Both the position numbers and the translations under genes were made by a program. 64,000 nt of DNA from Chlamydomonas reinhardtii (lineage: Eukaryota; Chlorophyta; Chlorophyceae; Chlamydomonadales; Chlamydomonadaceae), in NCBI RefSeq assembly GCF_000002595.2, contig NC_057006.1, positions 4,757,356 to 4,821,355 of the forward strand, written 5' to 3'. Below are positions 36,550-54,200 of the stretch, in pieces (the stretch's first letter is position 1; each line of letters begins with the position of its first letter). The notes beneath the pieces were generated by a model. The model worked only from the letters and a program-made list of their open reading frames with translations, did not search any database and was not told the origin of the DNA.

Positions 36550-39142
36550 CTACCAGAGGCCAATGGTGCCATCATAGGAGCCCGAGAACACGCGCCCTTC
36601 CGCCGCCGCCAGCACGCGCACAGCGTCGTCGTGGCCGTCGCACTTGCGCACGCAGCGGTAGTTGTTGTTGATGTCCCAGAAGCGCACGGTGGTGTCATAG
36701 CTGCCGCTCACCAGCACGCCGTTGCCCACCGCCAGCGCCAGCACGGCCTCCGTGTGCCCCTCCAGCACCTTGACGCACTCCAGCGTGGCCAGGTCCCACA
36801 CGCGGATGGTGCGGTCCCAGGAGCCGCTGTACATGTGCCGGTCGCCCACCGCCAGCACCCGCACGTTGTCGTCGTGCCCCAGCAGGGTCTTCATGCACTT
36901 CAGCGTCTTGGCGTCCCACACCTGCAGCCAGCAGCGCACGAGGGTGGCGAGGCGAGGCGCGAAGGGGAACAGACGGGGCGTGAGGCAGCTGCTGCGGCAG
37001 GCTCAGCGCGTGTGCTGTTTTGCAGCAGGCTGGCCGCGGCATGCAGTTTCGCTGTTGGCAGCGCAGTGCTGCCTGCCGAACATCGGTGCCCCTCAACAGA
37101 GTGGCCTGCCAGCTGAGCCTACGCCTGCCGGCCCACGCACCTTGATGGTGGTGTCATCTGACCCCGAGAACACTTTGTCGGAGGACGCCACCAGCGCCCG
37201 CACCGCGCCACCGTGCCCCGTGAGCGTGGCCTTGCACTCTAGCGTGTTGCAGTCCCACACCTGCAGTCCCAAAGAGGAATACACGAGCTCCCGCGTGACT
37301 TCATGCTCCGCAGCTTTTTGCCAAGTGCAAGAGACAGCCCCACGCAGCAGCTCAACCACTCTCCCAACTCATTCCCTTTCCTCGCCCCAGCCCCCCACAT
37401 CCCATAAGTATTATCGCTCGCAACTAACGCCTCTGCCTGCACTCTCGTTTTCGTTGGTTTTGGTTTAGTTTGGGCTGGTATTTACAACCCCCCCCCCCGC
37501 CCGTGGCCGCAGCCCCAGCCCCAGCCCCAGCCCCAGCCCCCGCCTCCGCCCCCGCCCCCGCCCCCGCCTCCGCCTCCGCCCCCGCCTCAGCCCCACCTTG
37601 ACGGTCCGGTCGTAGGAGCCCGAGAACATCTGGTTGCGGCAATGCACCAGCGTGCGCACGGGCCCGTTGTGGCCCTTGAGCACGTCCAGGCACTGCAGCG
37701 TGTTCTCGTCCCACACGCGCACAGTGCTGTCGTAGCTGCCCGAGAACAGCCGCCCACCCGCCACCGCCAGCGCGCGCACCGCGTCTGTGTGCCCGCTTAG
37801 CGTCTGGATCTTCTGCAGCGTGGCCAGGTCCCACACCTGTGGCCGCAAGGGGTGTAAGAACAACCCTGTCACCACCTCGTCGCAGGTATTGTACATAATG
37901 CGGTACGTTCGCGCGTGGCAGGGCATGGCTGGGTAGGGCGTTGCGCTGACACCAATCCCAGATGAGCAGCGGAACGTCCTGCACAGCGCGCGTTGGTGCT
38001 GAAGCCCCCGGAGCTGCTATGTTGGCTCGGCTGCAGGGGTGCGTGCCGCCGCGTGTCGGCCCCCAACCCTAGGGCCCGCACCTTGATGGTGTAGTCGTAG
38101 GAGCCAGAAAACAGCTTGCCGTTGGCAATCGACAGGGACAGCACCGGCCGCGTGTGGTCCTCCATCACCTGCTCACACCGCCGCGACTCGATGTCCCACA
38201 CGCGGATGGTCTTATCGGCTGAGGCGGAGAATAGCCGCCGGCCACACACCTCCACCGCCCATACAATCTCCTCATGTCCCTGCAGTCCCGCAGTACAGGC
38301 GGTGCGAACAGGGGTTCGTGCCGTGAGAAGTTGGGGCAGCTTGAAGCTCAGCGTGCACCCATTCAACGTCATAATAGCTACCACGCCCTAATGTCGCCGT
38401 ACACATATAATACCCGGCGAGCTGTCGGCAGAGCGACGCTCATGCCCCAACGCGATGAGCCTGCCGGGTCAGCCGGGTGTGTTTTCACAGGGAAACTCCG
38501 TGCACAGTCGACCCTCCTCGTACCTGCAGAATGTTCCGCGGCTCGTCCTCGTAACGGTAGGGGGCGTTTAGTTTGCCGCCGCCAGCGTTCATACTCACGC
38601 CGTGCGTTGTCGCCCACTCCTGCGAGCAGAGCATGACACATGTAAATGTGCCTTGCCTAGGAGGCAGCCCAGGCCCTGGACCCTACCGCGCACCTGGATT
38701 GCTGTACGTAGCGCATAGTTTGGCGTCAGTTCCAGGTGCCGGAGCCGCATCCCCGTCACCGGGCACGTTCGGTTTCCTTGGTTCAGCCACTTCTCTATGC
38801 ACTGCCGGTCGTAAGTGTGCCCCGTTGCAACCATAACAGGGTCGTGCATAAGCTCCATAGAGATTGGGCAGTAGAAGGAGCTGGGAGCCTGGGGCTTGCC
38901 GGGGTCTTCTGCAGCAGCTGGTGCGCTTGACGTGCTCGGCGTCGGTGCCGCGCGGCTGCACACAGCAACACGCGCTTCAGCACCCTTCACACAAAAACGC
39001 ACCTTTTGCGTGGTCAGCTGGACGCCCGGAGCGCTTACCTTGGTTCACTCGGCCCTCCAACCACCTCCTGCGCTCCATCCTGGCCGCCTCCTGCCTCGCG
39101 CGCATCTGCAGCACCGCGAAGGCCCCTTAAAAACTGCTTCAT
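36550..39142 (-). CDS. U-box and WD40-repeat protein, putative E3 ubiquitin ligase
   Basis: Seven exons on the minus strand (39142-39039, 38955-38694, 38619-38524, 38279-38082, 37836-37597, 37260-37141, 36921-36550) give 463 residues. A low-complexity Gly/Ala/Ser/Pro N terminus of about 60 residues precedes a U-box: FYCPISMELMHDPVMVATG, then HTYDRQCIEKWLNQGNRTC and PVTG. The U-box recruits E2 enzymes. A linker leads to a WD40 propeller of seven short blades, each with the pattern GH...V..L......FSGSYD.TI.VWD. The compact blades recall TRAF7 and plant zfwd propellers. The domain order is U-box first, propeller last. Exon 1 was placed by the phase and the run MKQFLRGLRGAADAREAGG. The substrate is unknown, and ligase activity is inferred from the U-box. 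Confidence 0.88.
37466..37500 (-). repeat. Intronic G-run plus TGTAAATACCAGCCC motif, copy 1
   Basis: On the minus strand a run of G is followed by TTGTAAATACCAGCCCAA and an AAACTAAACC tail, inside the intron between the exons at 37836-37597 and 37260-37141. Related copies occur at 56982-57010 and 63387-63421, each inside an intron of another gene. Confidence 0.7.
37490..37595 (+). repeat. Intronic CCCCAG/CCCCGC pyrimidine tract
   Basis: About 105 bases of CCCCAG, CCCCGC and CCTCCG units adjoin copy 1 of the intronic motif, just before the exon boundary at 37597. The minus strand of this tract is G-rich and could form G-quadruplexes in the pre-mRNA. Confidence 0.75.
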
Positions 39143-40579
39143 TGAGGCGAGGCCTTCGCAAGTCGCGGCGCGGTCGATTTGGCGACCTTTACAGCGCGCT
39201 CTGCTCTCTCGCCCGGCTTCGCTTGTACTTTATGCTGTATTGGTGGTAAATTCTTGGGAACTACGCGAGGTCATTTAGAGCCTCAGTCCCGCTACGAACA
39301 AGAGGAACGTTTCGCGCTGGCGAACGTTGAAGACTTCCTGAGGAACTGCTCTGAATCTACCTGCAACCAGTAGTGCACTATGCAATACGGCGCCTTGTGC
39401 AGGGCTCGGAGACCTAACCGAGTCCTCTTGCCATCGAGCCTAAGATGGGGCCAGGTTTGGCACGCCCGTTCACTTGCCCAGTTCGCAACCCGGCGCGTCA
39501 TTCCTCACAGGCGCCCGTCGCTCAGACCTACATGTGCGTGCTTTGGTAGCCCGCAGGCAACGTGCATTCCTTGGGGCCCGCTTCAAGGGCCCTTTCCCGT
39601 TATGCGCCCTCCCCTGCACCGCACCTCCCTCTTTCCTCAAGTTCCCGGGTTGCTTTGCCCCAACGGCTCAACCGCGGCATGTGAGTGGACGCAGAAAATG
39701 GGACGATGGGTCGTGTGGTGCACTGGAGCCGGGCCCCACCAGTGCAACAAGGTTGGGATGGGGGAGGAAGGCGGTGCGACGGTGCGTGCACGTTGGCATC
39801 ACACACTCCTGCTATCACTCTAACAGTCGGGTGTGTGGTTCATAAGTGCATTGGTGATGGGCACCCTTGCTTGGCCCTGTCCCTTCTTGTAATGTCGCAT
39901 AGGTAATTGCAATGAATACCGTAGACAGCAAAGGCGGAGGGCAGCGCTATATGCAATCTTCTCTGAGCTTGTAACAAGGTTGCTCAAGCCTTAACTCAGG
40001 GGTGCGTTGCATACTCCAGCAACTGCAAGTGCGATAAAATCTGCTCCGACCACCCTATCCGTACAACCGCTCTCCTGTCCTTCCCCTCCAACCCAAACGC
40101 ACGCCTGGGACCACGATAGGCCCGTCCCTGGCTGGGGTGGTTTGCATGCACACGCGCAGTGGTGTGTCGCCCGCCATTTTCCCCTCCACGCACAACCACG
40201 TCATCAAGAAAGGGGCAGCTAGCGTAGTTTAAGTGAATGCATGGCCCGGACAAGTTACTGCTGGGCACGCAAGCGGCTTGGCAGCACACGCACCAGCTTG
40301 GTCCAGGCCCGATCTACCAGGACTCAAAATGCGTGGTCCCCGTGCCGTTGCCAGCCCCCACCGCTGCTAATGCTATGCACTGCCGTTCGCACCACACTAA
40401 CAGCACCGGCCTGCAAACGACCGCTACCGTACTTGCACCATTGCTGCAACGCTGCTGCCGGCACCCCTCACCAGCAAATAAATCGCCGCTGCGCGCTCCG
40501 CTGCATCACCGCTGCCGCTCCCGCGCTGTTTCTACCACGCCTGCTGAACGCAGCTCTCCGCAGACTGCGCCTGGGCTGC
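39143..40579. other. Intergenic: U-box gene promoter and TOP1 3' region
   Basis: 1.4 kb between two minus-strand genes. No coding region is recognised; the open frames present have the mixed Cys/His/Pro composition of non-coding GC-rich DNA. Confidence 0.5.
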
Positions 40580-43500
40580 TCAGAAGCGGAAGGTGGGGTC
40601 CACGTCCATGGCCCAGTTGAACTTGGCCAGTAGCGACTTGTTGAAGATCTTCTCGATGGGCACCTCGTTGCGCTTGCACCAGGCCACGGTGATGCGCGGG
40701 TCCATGTAGTTGATCTTGGACGTGCCCAGCGCCACCGTCTTAAGGTCCTCTTTGCTGCGCGCCTGCAGCTCCACCTTGGCGATGGCCTGCTTCTTCTTGT
40801 CGATCTTGGAGTTCAGCCTGCGGTGGGCGGCGGTAACGCGGAGGAAGAGGCATGCGTCAGCGGACGCCCAAGGCAGGATCGTAGGTGCACCACATTTCTG
40901 TCGCGCGTGCCGCCAGCGCCCATTCCTCCACCCAGCCATCCGCAACATTTGCCCAGTAGATCAGCACTCACGAGTCGACGTTGGCCTTCTTGTTTTCGGC
41001 CTTGCCCTTCTGCGCCGCCCGCAGCTCGTCCTCCAGCTCTGCCAACTCTTTGTTCATGCCCGCCAGCTTCTCCTGGATCTTCTCCATCTGGTTGGTGTGC
41101 GTCTTGGGCACCGAGCGCTGGTGATTACACAGGATGGCCACCTGCGGGAGCGGCGCAGCGGCACATGGCAACGGCGCCGTCAGTGCACGGCAACGTGCCA
41201 GCAATCGGGCGACCGGCAGGACACGCCTGAAACGAACCCCCACCAGCTCACGGCACAGTCGCACGGCTTTGCACACGCCCAACGCACCTCCTTGTTGGCG
41301 ATGTCGTAGTCCACCTTCTTTTGGTCCACCGTCTGCGCCGTGGAGTGGCCCTTCTTGGTGGCCTCCCACTCGCTCAGCAGGCGGTCCAGCACGATGGAGG
41401 CGTTGTAGGTACGGAACACCTTGACGCTCAGGCCGTCCATGATGTTCTTCAGCTCCTTGTTCAGATCCTGCGCGTCGAACGTCTCAAACAGCTGGTCGCC
41501 CTGCTGCTTGCCTGCACATAACAAAAAGCACGGAGAATGGCCGAACTGCCTTTTAGACAGCTTAGGCATAGACCAGAAGCTCGTGAATGCTCCTGGGGTG
41601 TAGGCGCTTAGTGTGTATTGGTGCCAGGCCCCGCCGTCTCTGCTTCCCACCGGCGGTCGTCCCTGCCCCACTTACGCTTGCCGGTGTGGTCGATCCGCTT
41701 GAACTTTTCCAGGTTCTTGTACACGCGCGGGTCCACCTCCACGATGTTCTCGTAGCGGATGGAGTCCTTACCCAGGAAGTCGAACTTGACCTTGTTGTCG
41801 CCCATGATCTCGATGTTCTCCACCTGCAGCACCCATGCGCGGGGTTGCACGGCGTGGATCAGCGGTGCCGGGCATGCAGCGGTGATGCGGCGCAGCATCC
41901 CCACGGCTCACTTGAGCCTGCTCCACCTCCTTCCCGGGGCGCCCAGGCGCCAAGCACCAGCAGTCCGCCGGCACCCACAACCCACAACCCCAGCATCACA
42001 AACGCACCTTGAGCGTGCAGCAGCCCACCGTGTCCGCCTCGTCCTCGTCCTTTTCGTGGCCCGCACGCAGCGCCAGCTTGTCGATGAAGTACATGGCCAC
42101 GCCCATCTGGCGCTTGCGCTGGTCGCTGCTGTCCCAGTCGCGCTCGTAGTTCTTGCGCACGTCCACGATGATCTCCTTGAGCTTGCGCGCCTTCTCGTAC
42201 TTGGCCAGGTCGCTGTCGGCCTTGAAGGTGGAGGTGGCGCCCAGGAATACGTACCTGAGGGGGCGAGGGAGAGGAAGTAAAGGAGAGGGGAGGATGAGTA
42301 CGGGTGAAGGCACGCTCTGGCTCGGCAAGCAAACACGCAACACGGCAAAGTGCGCCTTCTGTCGGAGCCTGCCACATGTGCGCATGGGTGTATCCACAGA
42401 ACGAATTCGCACCCGCTGCCCGGCTGTGCCCCGCCGGCCCCAGCCCCCTTCGCCACGAGGGCGCCCGCTCACTTGTAGTCCTTGGTGGAGATGGTGTCCT
42501 TCCAGTAGGCCAGCCACGTGACCGTGTGGTCGTGCTTGACCTCCTTCCACGTCTGGCCGGGGTAGGGGTGCTCCGGCACCGGCTCGTTCTCGCCGATGTT
42601 GATGGTGATGTCGCGCGGGTACACGCGCTTCTTGATCTTGCCCATCTTGGGGTGCTCGCCGCGCCCGCGGAACAGCCCCGGAGGCTCCACTCGGAAGTTG
42701 CCCACCTGCGCTTGCGCGGGTGGGTGCGGTGAACTTACACCCATTCTAGGCATTGTAGGACTGCACCCGCCCCTGGCCCCGCACCCTGGCTGCCCGGCAA
42801 GCCGGCCGCACTCCTTTCACAGCACCACTCCAGCTGCTGCCGCCAGCCCCGCTTCTTCCAAGTATCGGCACCCGCAACCTCCCTGTGCCCTGCTCCCGCT
42901 GCTGCTCCCGCTGCTGCTCCCGCTGCTGCTCCCGCTGCTGCTCCCGCTGCTGCTCCCGCTGCTACTCCCGCTGCTACTCCCTCTGCTACTCCCGCTGCTA
43001 CTCCCGTGGCTGCTCCCGTGGCTGCTCTCGTGGCTGCTCCCGCTGCTGCTCCCGCTGCTGCTTCCACGCTCACCGGCTCGGGGCGGCCGTCCACGTACGC
43101 CACCTTGTACTTGGCCTCCTTCTCGTCCTTCTCCTTCTTTATCCGGTCCTTCTCCTGTGCGCATGGTGAGACATATTGGCGGCGAGGGGCAACAGCAGCA
43201 CCCAGCTTAGCATTGCGTAGGGCCAGGACTGCTTGTCACTCGCATGAATGCGCTGTTGCCACGGCCGTGCCCCGAACCCCACGCCCAATCGCCTCCCTAC
43301 TCTCCGTCCCCTCTCTAATTCCTCACCCCATCGTGCTTGACCAACCGTTCCGCCCTCCAACCCGGCTGCCTGCCCACCTCCTTGCTGATGCCCTTCTTCG
43401 CCTCGCGCTGCGCCATGTGCCAGTCGTAGATGGGCGTGAAGTCGCACTTCTTCAGGTCCTTGATCACGTGCCCCTTGCCCAGCACCTCCTTAAAGCCCTC

Positions 43501-44498
43501 CCAGAAGTTGTCCAGGAACACCTTCTTGTTCATGTAGTCCGTTTCCTTCATCACCGCGAACATGGTCGCGACCTCCTCCTGGTCGGGCGTCAGATCCACC
43601 GGCTTGCCGTCGTACAGCGGCTTCACGCCGTGCGGCTGTGGGCAGGCGGATGCCGGGGTTCGGGAGGAGGGAAAGGAAGGGTGTGGCGGGGCGGTAAGTT
43701 GCTGGGACATGCCACGCTAGGGTGTTGCAGGACCGCTGGGTTGTGGGCATGACTCAGGAAGCAGGGCGCTGCTAATGCCCCTCCCCTCCTCCCTCCCTGC
43801 CTAAGGCTGCTTTGCAGAGTTTGCTACGCGGCCCCGCCTCCAGCTAGACTGTATCCCGATCTTATCTGTACCATATGGGCACCGTGTGGTACCCCAGCCC
43901 ATAGGTCTGCTTAACTGGGGTCGGGCGCTGCCCGGCGTGTTCGTGCCATGCCTGCTTCCCCGGCATGCTCACCTCATACTCCGGCGGGAACAGCACGCCC
44001 GCGTGCTTCAGCGTCTTCCACATGACTTGCCCGGACTTGCTGCTCCCGGGCTCCTTCTTGGAGCGCTTGGCGCTGCTCTCCTTCTTGGGTGTGGTTGCCC
44101 GCTTCCGTTTCGCTCCACTCGCGCCTGGCGATTTGCTCTTGCGGCGAGCAGCAAGCGGCTTATCGCTATCGCTGTCATCGCTCTCGCTGTCCGAGCTGCT
44201 TGACTGTGTACGTGAGGTCCACGGGCAAGTCAGCAAGTCTCCGGACGGCACCTCGCGGGCAAGTCCTCCAGCGACTAAGTCCTTCAGGGCAGCTCACCTC
44301 CTCGGACTCGTCCTCGTCGTCCTCCTCCTCCGGCTCCGGCTCCGGCTTTTTCCTAGAAGGCGTAGATCGCCCGTTAGCTACTGGCTTAGCAGCCGCCGGC
44401 TTAGGAGTCGGCTTGGTCGACTTAGGGGTGGGCTTGGCACTAGCCGGAGCAGCTGCAGCCCGCTTCACCAGCGGTACATCATCGTCAGAGTCAGACAT
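40580..44498 (-). CDS. TOP1: DNA topoisomerase IB (TOP1)
   Basis: Ten exons on the minus strand (44498-44298, 44203-43973, 43635-43378, 43154-43074, 42705-42473, 42254-42008, 41823-41676, 41511-41288, 41141-40972, 40817-40580) give 676 residues. TOP1 relaxes supercoils in nuclear DNA by nicking one strand through a 3'-phosphotyrosine link. In order there is an acidic and Lys-rich nuclear N-terminal region (residues about 1-125), the core ([81 protein letters not shown]), a charged coiled-coil linker ([20 protein letters not shown]) and the C-terminal domain. The catalytic Tyr lies in [18 protein letters not shown], near residue 635. The full set of conserved regions is present, so the enzyme should be active. 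The Met at 44498 (MSDSDDD) was chosen because the acidic region starts there. Confidence 0.97.
42886..43065 (+). repeat. Intronic GCTGCTCCC tandem repeat in TOP1
   Basis: About 180 bases of 9- to 12-base units (CTGCTCCCG and variants with CTACTCC or TGGCTCC) fill most of the intron between the exons at 43154-43074 and 42705-42473. It gives spurious Leu-rich and Cys/Ser-rich open frames on the plus strand. Confidence 0.85.
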
Positions 44499-45645
44499 AT
44501 TTGTAACTGTTAAGTCAACTGGATCGCTGCGCGCAGTGCACTTGGCCAATGGCGAAATTGAAATAGCCCAGAAGACTCAAGGTAGTACAATCACCTACAG
44601 CCCACAACAGCGCGTGTATGCAAAGTCATTAACAGAATAGCGTACGGTCAGCGCCGGTCAAGGTTCTGAACGTGGCCGAATGGGGATGGGGGCGTGTGGC
44701 ACGGCGCATGCTCGGCGATGTCCACCCCTGGCGGGGTCACCTGCCACCCAACGTCCCGTATCAGGGCCACCAATGCCCCCTCGGCTGCATTTGCGTCACA
44801 GTGGGGTATGTCGCACCCGGGCCTCTGGGTTTTGCTTTCTAGTCACTGAGTCACTGAACCAGCAACCATGTCGAGAGGCATTGATATGAATGCGAGTATG
44901 CGACATTGCAAGAAGGGACAGTCCGACCAAGCAGGGGTGCCCAGCATTGATATGGCAGCAGAGATCACCAAGACCGACCGGTTCCAGTCACTGACCGACC
45001 CACCCGACGTCTTGCACTGGTCTGCAAAGGCTGCAACTTAAGGGCCATCTCCGGGGACTTAGGTTTCACAGGCAAGCAGTTTCCAGAGCCAAGAGGTTGG
45101 CCCGCCCACGTGTCAAAGCCGACCCTGTCAGCAAGCCGGGAGTTACCCAGAGACAGTTTGGCCCACAGGCTGCCTTTGGGTCTCCTCCAGAAATCCGTCA
45201 TCACACGCACTACAGCCAACCCTCAACCTGCGCCCCAGGATGCTGGGGGAACGGTAATCCTTGGCCCGCTCAAGCTCGCGGCCAGGTGGAGCAGCTGGCC
45301 CCAACCTTGGCCTCTCATGTTCTGTGGAGGGGGCTTGCCCCCAGCTTTGGGTCCTGCAACTCCTTGCTCACTACTCCGCCACTCCTTATCCGACCACAAT
45401 GCGCGTCTTGGGCACCTAGCACTGTAGCAGGCCTACTGTGCAACCAACACGTTCCACCCTCAGCCTTTCGGCGCCAGTACACGCAACACATCCAAGGCCC
45501 CACATCCGGCCATTCCCAAGCCACATCCAGCATGCCGAGCACTCGCCATACCGCACCCAATGCACACCACCTGCGCAGCATGCACACACTGTCCGCCGGC
45601 ATCCAACGCTGCCGCAACCCGAGAAGCATCACGTTAGGCGGAGCT
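44499..45645. other. Intergenic: TOP1 promoter and MCM6 3' region
   Basis: 1.15 kb between two minus-strand genes. No gene, RNA or repeat is recognised. Confidence 0.5.
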
Positions 45646-50750
<5,105 letters not shown>

Positions 50751-51279
50751 GGTTATGACCGCTCCTAGAGCTGCTCTATGTAGGTCTTAGTTGATTGTTC
50801 AGTCGCAGGCGTATAATGAGTGCCAGGGCGCGGCACACGAAGGGTTCCCTCCAAAGTGTTTGAACAACAACTGGTCACAGCTGCCCAAGTCGCGTCACAG
50901 TAAGGACGTAAGTCCCTGTAAATAATAGCTATACAAGTTACTCTATCATAGAATCGTCCTGTGCAAGCAGGGAACCGGGGGGCTGTCTCGAGTTCCGCGC
51001 CAAATCGCAAAGCCCATGCAACTTTGGGACAGGCCCACTGCTACTGCCTAAATGCATTGCATTTCATTAGCCTAAGAGAATCCTTTCAACTTTACATGGG
51101 GCCATGAATGCTTACAGCGGCCTGGAGCAATACCATGGACAGAGCGCAACACCTCGGATTTATGCTGCTTCATGGCTCACAATGTAGCATCATACCGTCG
51201 ACAAAAACATTAACGCCGATTAGGTCGCAGTTCTAGCTCCGACACTCTTGACCTGACAGAGTCGCACACACACAGCGCA
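50751..51279. promoter_or_regulatory. Divergent promoter region of MCM6 and TOR1-like gene
   Basis: 529 bp between two start codons on opposite strands, so it must carry both promoters and 5' UTRs. It is less GC-rich than the flanking genes. No specific cell-cycle element was identified. Confidence 0.55.
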
Positions 51280-54200
51280 ATGCCGCCACCCCCACGGCAG
51301 CCCGGGGGCGCTGGCCCCATATCCTCCGGCAAGCTGCACAAGAAGGAGCGCATTCTGCAGGTGGGGCCTAGGAGGGGGGCTGAGAGGGGGAGGGGCGGCT
51401 GCTGGCTGCTGCACTCCTACAGGCGAAGCCCCTCACCCCAAAGCTGTCTTCACCTCGCCCCCGCCACCACTACTGCGCTTCACGCACACGCACGCTGCAC
51501 GCCATACAGGCCATCAACCGCATGAATGACCGGGACACCCAGAAAGCCGCAGCCGACGACCTGCTCAACATCGTCAAGGTGTGTGCGGCCGGGAATGGTG
51601 GTTGAGGGGGGAAGGATACAGACGTGGGATCGGTGGCGTCACTGGCGTGGCATGAGGACAAGTGCGGAATGGGGCCCTGCACTCTTGTTTGCCTACCTAC
51701 CTGCCTGCGTGCCGTCGGCCATGATACGCGCACCTCCCACGCCCCCACCTCACACGCCTCACGCGCCACACTCCCATGCGACACCGCGCCATGCACTCAC
51801 TCATGCACACGTGCACCCATGCACTTTGCTGATGTGTGCAGCACATGGACACGGAGGGCCTGCCCATCACCATCAGCTGCCTGTGCTCCACTGGACCCGA
51901 GTACAAGGTGTACGCGCGCAAGGTGCGGTGGGTAGGACATGCGGCGGTTGTGGGCGGCACACGGGGGCCAGCAGCTGGGCAGGAGGTGAGGGCCGTTGCT
52001 GCAGGGCCGGCATACATGCAGGGATTGTGGGCTGGGCGGCACAGGTTGGAACAGCGGGGGACGGAGCAGCACACACATTCCACGAGGTGCCGAGCTCGCC
52101 AACACCTCCGTGCTCACGCTTCCTTCCACACACGCGCACGCACGCGCATCAGTTCTTTTGCACACCTGCGCCAACCCTGTCCACTCCCCTCCCCCCAGGA
52201 GTGCGCCCGCGCGCTGGGCGTCATTGCCAGCCCGCTGTGCCCGCTGCGGGACACGGCGCTGCAGCAGCCGCACCTGGGCAAGGTGCTGGGGCAGCTGCGC
52301 AAGTGCCTGCAGGTGGGCGGCGGACTGGAAGCACCGGATGGGGGCTGGCGGGAAGCTGTGGGGGCAGCAGGAACGGGGCTGGCGGAGTGGCTGGTTGGCG
52401 ATTGGCCTGAGTGCTGATTCATGGCTCCAGCGCCCTCTCCCTCCTCCCAATGGCTCCACCTGAACCCGCGTCTCCGCCGCCGCCGCTGCTGCTGCTCCTT
52501 CCGTGCAGGACGCGGACAGCAGTGTGCGGGAGTCCAGCACCGAGGCGCTCACTCTTGTGGCTCAGGGCCTCATGCAGCTGCAGGCCGTGATGCCGCCACA
52601 GCCGCCGCCGCCCGCCGCCGCGGGCGCGGCCGGCCCCGCCGCGGCCGCCGCCAACCCGGTGCTTCGGCTGCTGTTCGAGTGCCTGACGGAGCAGAGAAAG
52701 GAGCTGAACGCGGCGGCGTGCGCAACGCTGGGCGTGGTGGGTTGCTAGCTGGAGGGAAACGGGTGCAGCCACAGTCAAGCCAGTCTCCACAGCCATACGC
52801 TGACCCGGTGCACAGCTACCACCTTCCGACCCAAAGCTTCCCAACGGCAAGGGGCCACTTGCTCAGGCTGGAGGTCATCAACCTCTTACCAGCGCTACCG
52901 CTGCCAACTCGCCTCGTTGCCCCCACCCCGTTGCCCCCGCCAGGCCGCGCCCTACCTGGGCACTCTGGAGCCGCCTCTGGCCAGGGAGCTGCTGCGCAAG
53001 CTCAACAGCCCGGCCTTCCTGGCGGCGCCGGCGCTGCTGGCGGCGCTGGCGCGCACGGACCCTGTGTCGGGCGAGCCCACCGGCCTCATCAAGGTGCGCC
53101 GTGTGCGGGAGGGAGGGGGAAGGAGGGGGCAGGGAGGGAGGGTGCGTGGCAGCGAGAGCGGCACGTGATGAGCTGGTGACGTGAGGCTGGCGATGGGTCC
53201 GTAGCGGGCGGGAGTGACTGACCTTGCACCTTCATGACATAAGCGGGCCTAGGTGAATGCCCGAAAACGGTAACAGCCGCAATGGGTGCTGTAACTTGTT
53301 GCTATGCTATGCGTACTGTGCATGCTGTGCAGAGCGGCCCCGGCGCCTTCGTGCCGATCATATCGGCGCTGGTGGGTCAGCTGCCGCAGCCCGGCGGCGG
53401 CACGCCCGGCGGCTCGGGCGCCGCGGCCGGCACCAGCGGCAGCGGCGTGGTGGGCTGCCTGCACCGGCAGGCGGACTGGCAGACGCGGCAGGCGGCGGCG
53501 GACATGCTGCGGGCCACGGCGCTGCTGCTGGGGCCGCTGATGGAGGTGGAGGGCGTGTGGGCTCCCGGCGACCTGCGCGGCGTCACCACCCGCGCCGTGC
53601 GGGGGCTGGAGTCCTGCAAGTTCGACAAGGTGCGTGGGGGGGTGGGCGTGTGTCGGTGTGTTGGTGGGTGGGTGTGTTGCTGTGTTGGTGTGTGCGGTGC
53701 CGCGATCGATGGAGAGAATGGGTGGAGCTGGCGTGGTTTCGCGTGGTGGCAACGGCCGCTGAGGTGGGAAGGCGCCTTGCGGTATGGGCACGTGGTACGC
53801 CGGGTGGGAGGATGCCAAGGTAGAACACGCGCGGGCGTTGAGGCAGGCATTCGGCCATGCATGCCGGCATGTTGGTCGTGCAGGCAAACTTGGTTGAGTG
53901 CCGTATCCCGGTCCGCCTCCACGGGTGTGTGTGCAGGTGCGCGAGGTGCGCGACGTGGCCCGGGCGGCGCTGGCGGTGCTGGAGGACCTACAGGCCTATG
54001 GCAGCGCCGGCGGCAGCGCGGCGGGCTGGCCGCCGCACATCGCCGACAAGCTACGGGCGCGGGGTGAGCCGGCTTAAGCTCTTGTACAAGAGGCGCAGGG
54101 GATGTCAGCAGCTCGGATCATCAGGGGCTGGGCTGGGCTGGGGGCTGAAGGTCACGTGTGCCTCTTTTGGTGTGGCCGGTGCCGCACCCGCAGGTGCGCC

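Noticed and set aside
42886-43065. Regularly repeated block resembling a CRISPR array
   Set aside because: The units are contiguous 9-12 bp repeats without spacers, in a eukaryotic intron.
42817-43169. Cys/Ser-rich, Leu-rich and Gly/Ser-rich open frames
   Set aside because: All are readings of the GCTGCTCCC tandem repeat in a TOP1 intron.
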